Origin: Burkholderiales bacterium
Lineage (GTDB): Bacteria > Pseudomonadota > Gammaproteobacteria > Burkholderiales > Casimicrobiaceae
Direction of reading: 5' to 3'
Length of the DNA: 37,313 bases
Assembly: GCA_025935675.1 (NCBI GenBank)
Contig: JAICUU010000008.1
Location: 1-37,313 of the forward strand
The notes under the pieces were generated by a model that worked only from the letters and a program-made list of their open reading frames with translations, did no database searches and had not been told where the DNA came from. Positions 30,269-37,313 of this stretch are shown here, one piece after another (within the stretch, counting starts at the first letter, position 1; every line of letters begins with the position of its first letter). A program made the position numbers and the translations under genes.

Positions 30269-30364
30269 GTCATCCCCGCGCAAGCGGGGATCCAGCCTTG
30301 ACGCCTCGCCGGGGCTCGTCCTGTTGCTGCGCCAGGACTGGATTCCCGCTTGCGCGGGAATGAC
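30269..30364. repeat. Pair of inverted REP/dRS3-like palindromic repeats
   Basis: GTCATCCCCGCGCAAGCGGGGATCCAG (30269-30295) and CTGGATTCCCGCTTGCGCGGGAATGAC (30338-30364); inverted copies differing at 2 of 27 positions, each with an internal palindrome. Confidence 0.88.
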
Positions 30365-30475
30365 GAATCGCTTCGCCCGGATCTGCGCGGTGACAGCGAC
30401 GACAAACAGGGCGGCGAAGATCAGGGTGCCGATGGCATAGCCCAGGTCGTGGCGGAGTTCCGCGTCAATAGACAA
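30365..30475 (-). pseudogene. Remnant of a membrane protein gene, possibly COG4705 membrane-anchored protein type
   Basis: MSIDAELRHDLGYAIGTLIFAALFVVAVTAQIRAKRF runs directly into repeat-derived residues VIPAQAGIQS; family assignment from memory. Confidence 0.45.
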
Positions 30476-31115
30476 CCGGCAGCGGGTCGAGCGAGCGCCA
30501 CAGGTACCACGTCGCGACGCTGCGCCAAGGCGCCCAGCGCGCGCCGAAGCGCCGCAGCGCCTTGGGCGCCATCCGCTTGCCCTTGTGATAGTGCTCGGCG
30601 ACCGCCTTGACGAGGCCGAGATCGTCGACCGGCAGCACGTCGGGGCGCAGCTCGTGGAACATCAGGAACATTTCGGCGGTCCAGCGGCCGATGCCCTTGA
30701 CGTCGACGAGCGCTTCGATGAGCGCCTCGTCGTCGAGCGCGCTCCATGTGGAAGGATCGAGCCGGCCGCTCACGAAGTGGCGCGCGAGGTCGCGCACGTA
30801 TTCCGACTTGCGTTCGGAGAAGCCTGCCTTGCGCAGCGTCGCGACGCGCATTCGCGCGACGCGCGCCGGATCGAGCGTGATCGCGAGCGCGCCCGTGTCG
30901 ACGCTGCCGTGCGCGGCGTGCGTGAAGCGGTCCCACACCGCCTGCGCGGCCTTCACCGAGATCTGCTGGCCGACGATCGAGCGGGCGAGCGTGGTGAACG
31001 GGTCGCCGCGGCGGGTGAGATGGATATCCGGGTAGCGGGCGATGAGGCCCGCCATCACGGGGTCGCCCGCGGCGAGCTCGCGCGTCGCCGCGTCCCAGAA
31101 CACGGGCTTCGTCAC
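30465..31115 (-). CDS. DNA-3-methyladenine glycosylase II (AlkA-like, HhH-GPD)
   Basis: DPFTTLARSIVGQQISVKAAQAVWDRF...HhH-GPD VDVKGIGRWTAEMFLMFHELRPDVLPVDDLGLVKAV. GTG start at 31115. Confidence 0.92.
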   Translation of the reverse strand: MTKPVFWDAATRELAAGDPVMAGLIARYPDIHLTRRGDPFTTLARSIVGQQISVKAAQAVWDRFTHAAHGSVDTGALAITLDPARVARMRVATLRKAGFSERKSEYVRDLARHFVSGRLDPSTWSALDDEALIEALVDVKGIGRWTAEMFLMFHELRPDVLPVDDLGLVKAVAEHYHKGKRMAPKALRRFGARWAPWRSVATWYLWRSLDPLPVVY

Positions 31116-31146
31116 GACGATGGTTGCCGGGCCGGCCGTCCGCGCA

Positions 31147-31707
31147 TCACCGCCGGCGCTCGCGCGCGAGCGCGCGGCGTCGCCATGCGCGCAGCGTGTG
31201 CCAGCGCCACGCGACATGGACCGCGACGAAGCCGGCGACCGCCAGCAGCGCCGCGAGGATCGGCAGGCCGACGGCGAGCGGCGTGCCGATCGACGATGCC
31301 CAGTGAATGAACGAAGCGACGCCGTCGAGATCGAAGGTCAGGTCCGGCGGCGCCGGCAGCGCCATGCCGTGCGCCGATGGCAGCACGAGCCGTCCGGCGT
31401 GCCAAGCGGCGGCGTAGAGCGGCACGATCGTCAGCGGATTGGTATAGAACGTCGTGGCGACCGCGATCGGCAGGTTGCCGCGGCACATGACGCAGCCGAG
31501 CGCCGCGGCGATCGCCTGGACGGGCCCGGGAATCAGGCCGCAGGCGAGGCCGATCGCGACGCCGCGTGCGGTGGAATGGCGGTTGAGATGCCAGAGGTCG
31601 GGATCGGCGAGTGACGGCAGGTGACGGCGCAGCCAGCGATTGCCGGTGATCGTGGACGAGAGCGGCGCGGCGCGCGCGGCGATCCGGCGGAGGAATGGGC
31701 GCGACAT
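31147..31707 (-). CDS. DUF2062 domain-containing membrane protein
   Basis: LWHLNRHSTARGVAIGLACGLIPGPVQAIAAALGCVMCRGNLPIAVATTFYTNPLTIVPLY is characteristic of DUF2062. Confidence 0.9.
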   Translation of the reverse strand: MSRPFLRRIAARAAPLSSTITGNRWLRRHLPSLADPDLWHLNRHSTARGVAIGLACGLIPGPVQAIAAALGCVMCRGNLPIAVATTFYTNPLTIVPLYAAAWHAGRLVLPSAHGMALPAPPDLTFDLDGVASFIHWASSIGTPLAVGLPILAALLAVAGFVAVHVAWRWHTLRAWRRRALARERRR

Positions 31708-31759
31708 GACGGTGCCTCGGAAATGGTACTATGCGCCGCTTTTTCATTCGAGGGCAGCA

Positions 31760-33553
31760 ATGTTCGGTCGGTTCGCCCCGCTCGTTCGGGGCTTCGTCGC
31801 GTCGCTTGCGCTTTGCGTCGCGTGCGCCGCCGCTGCCGCTGCCGACCCCGCGAAGGTCTACCGGATCGCGTTTCCGACCGCGGAAACGGGGTTCGATCCC
31901 GCGAAGGTCTCCGATCTCTATTCGAACGAGGTCAACGAGGCGATCTTCGACCGGCTGCTCACGTACGACTGGCTCGCGCGGCCCGCGAAGATCGTGCCGA
32001 TGGTCGCCGAGTCGATGCCCGAGGTGAGCGCCGACGGCAAGGTCTACACGTTCCACTTGCGCAAGGGCGTCTACTTCGCCGACGACCCGGCATTCAAGGG
32101 GAAAAAGCGCGAGCTCGTCGCCCAGGACTTCGTCTACAGCTTCGAGCGCATCGCCGATCCGGCCAACCGCTCGCCGTGGGCGTTCATCTTCGAGGGCCGC
32201 GTGGTCGGCCTCGACGAGGCGGTGGCGGCGGCGAAGAAGTCGGGACGCTTCGACTACGACGCGCCGATCGCGGGGCTGACCGCCGTCGACAGGTACACGC
32301 TCAGGATCACGCTGACGCGCACCGACTACATGTTCCTGTACGCGGCCGCGCACACGACGCTGTGCGCCGTCGCGCGCGAGGTCATCGAGGCGTACGCCAA
32401 CGACACGATGGCGCATCCGGTCGGCACCGGGCCGTACGTGCTGAAGGAATGGGTGCGCGGCTCGCGGATCGTGCTCGAGGCCAACCCCGGCTTCCGCGGC
32501 TTCACGTGGGATTTCGCGCCGTCGACGCAGGACGCCGACTGGGACCACAAGGTCATCGCCGACATGAAGGGCAAGGCGATGCCGCAGATCGGGCGCGTCG
32601 AGATCAGCATCATGGACGAGGACCAGTCGCGCTGGCTCGCGTTCCAGCAGCAGCAGCTCGACACGCTCAACGTGCCCCTCGGCTTCATCGCCAAGGGGAT
32701 CTCGCCCGACGGCAAGCTTTTGCCCGACCTCGCGGCAAAGAAGATCGAGCTCTTCCGCGGCAACGACCTCGACGTCACGTACTCCACGTTCAATTTCAAG
32801 GACCCGGTCATCGGCGGCTACACGCCGGAGAAGATCGCGCTGCGGCGCGCGATCATCATGGGCTACCGCGACGACGAGGAGCGGCGCATCGTGCGCAAGG
32901 GGCAGATGCGCTACATCGCGATGCCGGTGCCACCGGGCGTGGTCGGCTACGACCCCAACTACGTCGCGGTCGATCACTACGACCCGGTGCTCGCCAACGC
33001 GCTGCTCGACCACTTCGGCTACAGGAAGGGCGCCGACGGCTGGCGCACGCTGCCCGACGGCAAGCCGCTGGTGATCCACTACGCGACGGGCTCGTCGGCG
33101 ATCGAGCGCGAGTTCAGCGAGCTGTGGAAGCGCTCGATGGACGACCTCGGCCTGCGCATCGAGTTCGACATCGCCAAGTTCGCCGACCACCTCAAGGCGG
33201 CCAAGGCCTGCCACCTGATGATGTGGGGCGCGGCATGGATCGCCGACTGGCCCGACGCCGACAACTTCATGCAGCTCCTCTACGGCCCCAACACCGGGCA
33301 GAGCAACAACGGCTGCTACCAGTCGCCGGCGTTCGACAAGCTCTACGAGGCGTCGACGCACCTGCCGACCGACTCGACCGAGCGGATGAAGCTGTTCCTC
33401 GACATGGCGCGGCAGATGCAGGTCGACGGCGCGTGGCAGGTGAGCGGCTCGCGGCTGCGCAACCAGCTGCTGTGGCCGTGGGTCCTGGGCTACAAGAAGC
33501 ACCCGATCCTGCAGGCGGAATGGGTGTACATGGACATGGCGCCGCGCTCGTAG
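31760..33553 (+). CDS. Peptide/heme-type ABC transporter substrate-binding protein (SBP family 5), copy 1
   Basis: Signal peptide MFGRFAPLVRGFVASLALCVACAAAAAA; FDPAKVSDLYSNEVNEAIFDRLLTYDWLARPAKIVPMVAESMPEVSADGKVYTFHLRKGVYFADD; YGPNTGQSNNGCYQSPAFDKLYE. Confidence 0.93.
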   Translation: MFGRFAPLVRGFVASLALCVACAAAAAADPAKVYRIAFPTAETGFDPAKVSDLYSNEVNEAIFDRLLTYDWLARPAKIVPMVAESMPEVSADGKVYTFHLRKGVYFADDPAFKGKKRELVAQDFVYSFERIADPANRSPWAFIFEGRVVGLDEAVAAAKKSGRFDYDAPIAGLTAVDRYTLRITLTRTDYMFLYAAAHTTLCAVAREVIEAYANDTMAHPVGTGPYVLKEWVRGSRIVLEANPGFRGFTWDFAPSTQDADWDHKVIADMKGKAMPQIGRVEISIMDEDQSRWLAFQQQQLDTLNVPLGFIAKGISPDGKLLPDLAAKKIELFRGNDLDVTYSTFNFKDPVIGGYTPEKIALRRAIIMGYRDDEERRIVRKGQMRYIAMPVPPGVVGYDPNYVAVDHYDPVLANALLDHFGYRKGADGWRTLPDGKPLVIHYATGSSAIEREFSELWKRSMDDLGLRIEFDIAKFADHLKAAKACHLMMWGAAWIADWPDADNFMQLLYGPNTGQSNNGCYQSPAFDKLYEASTHLPTDSTERMKLFLDMARQMQVDGAWQVSGSRLRNQLLWPWVLGYKKHPILQAEWVYMDMAPRS

Positions 33554-33569
33554 CGGCGCTGCCTCGACG

Positions 33570-35336
33570 ATGCGGATTCGCGCCGTAGCCGTGTTGGCCG
33601 CCGTTGCGCTGGCGGTGACGGCGCCCGCATGGGCCGCCGACCCGAACAAGGTGATTCGCGACGTGTTCCCGGTCGCCGAATCGGGCTTCGATCCCGCCGC
33701 GGCGCACGACCTCTACTCGGCCGAGGTCGAGCAGGCGATCTTCGAGACGCTGTACACGTACGACTACCTCGCGCGTCCCGCCAAGGTGGTGCCGCTCACC
33801 GCCGACGGCATGCCGGTCGTCACCGACGACGGCAAGACGTACACGATCAAGCTGAAGCGCGGCATCTACTTCACGCCCGACAAGGCATTCAAGGGCAAGC
33901 GCCGCGAGCTCACCGTCGACGACTACATCTACGAGTTGAAGCGCCTCGCCGACCCGAAGATCAAGTCGGCGTGGACGTTCCTGGTCGAGGGCAAGATCGT
34001 CGGCCTCGACGCGCTCGCCGAGGAGGCGAAGAAGACCGGCAAGTTCGACTACGACCGCAAGATCGAGGGCCTCGAGGCGATCGACCCGTACACGCTGCGC
34101 ATCCGCTTGACCGCGACCGACTACAACCTGCCGTACGTGCTCGCGCACGAGCCGACGTCGGCGGTGGCGCGCGAGGTCGTCGAGATGTACGCCGAGTCGG
34201 ACGGGCGGATCATGGCCAATCCCGTCGGTACCGGGCCGTACATGCTGACCGAGTGGATCCACAGCTCGAAGATGGTGCTGACCGCCAATCCCGGCTACCG
34301 CGGCTTCACCTGGAACTTCACGTCGAGCGATCCCGCGGACGCGCCGCTGATCGCCGAGATGAAGGGCAAGTCGATGCCGCGGGTCGGCCGCGTCGAGATC
34401 TACGTGATGGAGGAGGATCAGTCGCGCCTCCTCGCGTTCCAGAACCGCGAGCTCGACATCATGAACCTCGAGGGCCCGCTCGCGCCCAAGGTCCTCGACG
34501 GCGACAAGCTCAAGCCCGCGTTCGCGGAGCTCGGCGTCAAGCTGTCGCGGATCGTCGACCCCGAGATCAGCTACACGTACTGGAACATGGAGGATCCCGT
34601 CTGGGGCGGCTTCGGGCTGCCGCAGATCGCGCTGCGACGCGCGGTGGCGATGAGCTACGACACCGACGCCGACATCCGCGTGATCCGCAACGGCCAGGCG
34701 GTCGCGGCGAAGTACCCGATCCCGCCCGGCGTCGTCGGCCACGTGCCCGACTGGCAGCCGCTCAACGCCTACGATCCCGCAACGGCCAATGCGCTCCTCG
34801 ACCATTTCGGGTACAAGAAGGCGGCCGACGGCTACCGCAACCTTCCCGACGGCCGCCCGTTCGCGATGACGCTCTCGTCGCGACCCGACACGCTCGGCCG
34901 CCAGCAGGACGAGCTGTGGAAGAAGTCGCTCGATGCGATCGGCGTGCGCCTCGACGTGCGCAAGGACAAGTTCCCGGAGCAGTTGAAGGCAGAGAAGGCG
35001 TGCAAGCTGCAGAGCCGCGTCGCGTCGTGGATCGCCGACTATCCCGACGGCGACAATTTCATGCAGCTCATGTACGGCCCGAACACCGGGCAGAGCAACA
35101 ACGGCTGCGCGCGCATCCCCGCGTACGACAAGCTCTACGAGCAGTCGGTGCGGATGCCGCCGGGGCCCGCCCGCGACAAGCTCTACATGGACATGACGCG
35201 GATCACCGAGGTCTACGCGACGTGGCGGCTGACGATCAGCCGCTACCGCAACCAGCTCGTCCAGCCGCGCGTCGAAGGCTACAGGAAGCACCCGATCCTG
35301 CACGCGCAGTGGCAGTATCTGGACGTCAAGGAGTAG
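33570..35336 (+). CDS. Peptide/heme-type ABC transporter substrate-binding protein (SBP family 5), tandem paralogue copy 2
   Basis: FDPAAAHDLYSAEVEQAIFETLYTYDYLARPAKVVPLTADGMPVVTDDGKTYTIKLKRGIYFTPDKAFKGKRREL; same architecture and motifs as copy 1. Confidence 0.93.
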   Translation: MRIRAVAVLAAVALAVTAPAWAADPNKVIRDVFPVAESGFDPAAAHDLYSAEVEQAIFETLYTYDYLARPAKVVPLTADGMPVVTDDGKTYTIKLKRGIYFTPDKAFKGKRRELTVDDYIYELKRLADPKIKSAWTFLVEGKIVGLDALAEEAKKTGKFDYDRKIEGLEAIDPYTLRIRLTATDYNLPYVLAHEPTSAVAREVVEMYAESDGRIMANPVGTGPYMLTEWIHSSKMVLTANPGYRGFTWNFTSSDPADAPLIAEMKGKSMPRVGRVEIYVMEEDQSRLLAFQNRELDIMNLEGPLAPKVLDGDKLKPAFAELGVKLSRIVDPEISYTYWNMEDPVWGGFGLPQIALRRAVAMSYDTDADIRVIRNGQAVAAKYPIPPGVVGHVPDWQPLNAYDPATANALLDHFGYKKAADGYRNLPDGRPFAMTLSSRPDTLGRQQDELWKKSLDAIGVRLDVRKDKFPEQLKAEKACKLQSRVASWIADYPDGDNFMQLMYGPNTGQSNNGCARIPAYDKLYEQSVRMPPGPARDKLYMDMTRITEVYATWRLTISRYRNQLVQPRVEGYRKHPILHAQWQYLDVKE

Positions 35337-35521
35337 TCGGAGGAGAAGGGGGAAGAAAGCGCGGCGTGGCGGGCGATCCCCGCGGCGACCGCGCGGGCCC
35401 GGCAACGGGCGGCGCGGCGGGCCGCTCCCGGACACGGGGGCGGTTCGCGCGGACGCCGCGGGACGGGTAGGCTAATGCGTGCGCGGCGGAACCCGCGGAC
35501 GCGAGAAGGCGAGGTGACGGC

Positions 35522-36460
35522 ATGACCGCGTACATCCTGCGACGGCTGTGGCAGATGATCCCGACGCTGCTCGGGGTGATCCTGCTCGTGTTCTTCCTGT
35601 TCAACTGGGTGGGCGGCGATCCCGCCTACGTGCTGGCGGGCAAGATCAGCAACCAGGAGCAGATCGACAACATCCGCCGCCAGCTCGGCGTCGACCAGCC
35701 CTACTACGTGCAGCTCGGCATCTTCATCAAGCAGGTGCTGACCGGCAACTTCGGCGCGTCGTGGAGCACCAACGAGACGATCTCGCACATCCTCGCCACG
35801 CGCCTCGGGCCGTCGCTGACGGTGACGGTGCCGCTCCTCATCCTCGACACGCTGATCGCCATCGGCCTGGCGCTCGCCGTCGCCTACGTGCGCGGCTCGC
35901 TGACGGATCGGATGGTGATGATCGTCTGCACGGTCGGTCTGTCGGTCTCGATCCTCGTCTACATCATCGTGTTCCAGTACGTGTTCGCCTACAAGCTCGG
36001 CTGGTTCCCGGTGCAGGGATGGGGCGACAGCTTCTGGCAGAACCTCGTCAAGTACGCGTCGCTGCCCATCCTGATCGGCCTCGCCGTGTCGATCGCGCCC
36101 GACCTGCGGCTCTTCCGCACGTTCGTGCTCGACGAGATCAACCAGGACTACGTGCGCACCGCGCGCGCCAAGGGCGTCGGCGAGAACCGCATCATGTGGG
36201 TGCACGTGCTGCGCAACGCGTCGATCCCGATCATCACCAACGTGATGGCGCAGCTTCCCGGCTTGCTGGTGGGCGTCTTTCTCATCGAGCGCTTCTTCTC
36301 GATCCCCGGCATCGGCCGCGAGGTGATCCTCGCCGTCGAGCGCTCCGACTTCCCGGTGATCAAGGCGATCACCGTGTACGTCGCGGTGGCGACCATGGTG
36401 TTCAACCTGCTCGCCGACCTGATGTACAAGGCCGTCGACCCGCGCGTCCAGCTCAAGTAG
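35522..36460 (+). CDS. DppB/OppB-like ABC transporter permease
   Basis: MTAYILRRLWQMIPTLLGVILLVFFLFNWVGGDPAYVLAG...DEINQDYVRTARAKGVGENRIMWVHVLRNASIPIITNVMAQLPGLLVGVFLIERFFSIPGIGR. Confidence 0.95.
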   Translation: MTAYILRRLWQMIPTLLGVILLVFFLFNWVGGDPAYVLAGKISNQEQIDNIRRQLGVDQPYYVQLGIFIKQVLTGNFGASWSTNETISHILATRLGPSLTVTVPLLILDTLIAIGLALAVAYVRGSLTDRMVMIVCTVGLSVSILVYIIVFQYVFAYKLGWFPVQGWGDSFWQNLVKYASLPILIGLAVSIAPDLRLFRTFVLDEINQDYVRTARAKGVGENRIMWVHVLRNASIPIITNVMAQLPGLLVGVFLIERFFSIPGIGREVILAVERSDFPVIKAITVYVAVATMVFNLLADLMYKAVDPRVQLK

Positions 36461-36471
36461 GAGGCGACGAG

Positions 36472-37313
36472 ATGGCTATCGACCTGGCAACGCTGCCCGC
36501 CGCCGCCCCCGCGCGCGAGATCCCGCACACCGTCTCGCCGAGCCTGTGGACGCTCGCCTGGCGGCGCCTCCGCCAGGATCGCGTGGCGATGGTGTCGATG
36601 GCGATCGTCGCGGCATTCCTCGTGTTGATCACGCTGTCGGCGACGGGCCTCATCGCCGCCGACTGGTCGCGCGAGGTCGGCGTCAACTACGCGCCGCCGA
36701 CGTTCATGGGTCCCGACGCGTCGAGCCAGCACGCGCAAACCGAGGCGACGGCGCCCGCCGCCGAAGGCGAGACGCTCGCGAGCCACTATCACTCGACGAT
36801 CGTCGACCCGCTCGCCGGCGTGCTGGCGGAGATCCGCGCCAGGCAGGGCAAGCCGCCGGCCGCGGCGCCCGGCGGCGCGGCTGCGTCGCCCGATGCGACG
36901 GTCGATCCGCTCGCCGACGTGATGGCCGACATCCGCGCCGGCAAGGGCGGCGCCGTGGTGAGCGAGGCGCGCGCGGCGACGCTGCCGTTCGGCGGCGACA
37001 AGTGGGGCCGCGACGTCCTCAAGAAGACGATCAAGGGCTCGGAGACGTCGATCCTGGTCGGCATCCTGTCGGCGGTGCTTGCGACGTTCCTCGGCACGCT
37101 GTTCGGCGCGCTCGCCGGCTACTACGGCAAGGGAGTCGACGATTTCTTCAACTGGTTCTACAGCGTGTTCAGCTCGATCCCCTACCTGCTGCTGATCCTC
37201 GCGGTCGCCGCGGTGCTGAAGCAGAAGGGCCTCGTGACGATCGTGCTGATCCTGGGGCTCACCGGCTGGTCGGGCATCTTCCGCCTGGTCCGCGGCGAGT
37301 ACCTGAAGCACAA
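36472..37313 (+). CDS. DppC/OppC-like ABC transporter permease, 3' truncated by window edge
   Basis: N-terminal SLWTLAWRRLRQDRVAMVSMAIVAAFLVLI, then LPFGGDKWGRDVLKKTIKGSETSILVGILSAVLATFLGTLFGALAGYYGKGVDDFFNWFYSVFSSIPYLLLILAV; open at the window end. Confidence 0.93.
   Translation, partial: MAIDLATLPAAAPAREIPHTVSPSLWTLAWRRLRQDRVAMVSMAIVAAFLVLITLSATGLIAADWSREVGVNYAPPTFMGPDASSQHAQTEATAPAAEGETLASHYHSTIVDPLAGVLAEIRARQGKPPAAAPGGAAASPDATVDPLADVMADIRAGKGGAVVSEARAATLPFGGDKWGRDVLKKTIKGSETSILVGILSAVLATFLGTLFGALAGYYGKGVDDFFNWFYSVFSSIPYLLLILAVAAVLKQKGLVTIVLILGLTGWSGIFRLVRGEYLKH

Noticed and set aside
30269-30364. CRISPR array
   Set aside because: Only two units, in inverted rather than direct orientation, with no regular spacers or cas genes.
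30188-30475. 95-aa minus-strand ORF as an intact small gene
   Set aside because: Its middle is encoded by the REP-like repeats (VIPAQAGIQS and RLDPRLRGDDE are typical repeat-derived read-through); only the N-terminal part looks like former coding sequence.

Overview
This is a high-GC chromosomal window, probably from a betaproteobacterium (Burkholderiales-like). The assignment rests on gene content and on rluD-pgeF-phaC...phaB-phaR-rimO synteny; no search was run. It is almost entirely coding. From left to right it holds: two divergent amino-acid-type periplasmic binding proteins; a small secreted protein and an Mla/MCE lipid-transport operon with a STAS-MlaE fusion; a MexAB-OprM-type RND efflux operon; rimO; a polyhydroxyalkanoate (PHA) island (phaR, phasin, phaB, phaC); a ZIP transporter; pgeF, rluD and bamD; a secreted hypothetical protein and a DinG/YoaA-type helicase; a FabG-like reductase; recJ and a phosphoglycerate-mutase-like gene; lolC/E and lolD; a REP-like inverted repeat pair next to a gene remnant; an AlkA-type glycosylase; a DUF2062 protein; and a peptide ABC transporter with tandem duplicated binding proteins. 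The most interesting non-coding signal is a compact candidate sRNA at about 15168-15282, between the phasin gene and phaB. It has its own promoter, three stem-loops, a 15-nt loop carrying CUCCUCCUCCU (anti-Shine-Dalgarno) and a rho-independent terminator. An 8-mer, GCAGTGC(A/G), resembling PhaR-type TGC-rich sites recurs at the phasin promoter, at this sRNA's start and upstream of phaC. No CRISPR array, rRNA, tRNA, prophage or intact IS element was recognised.
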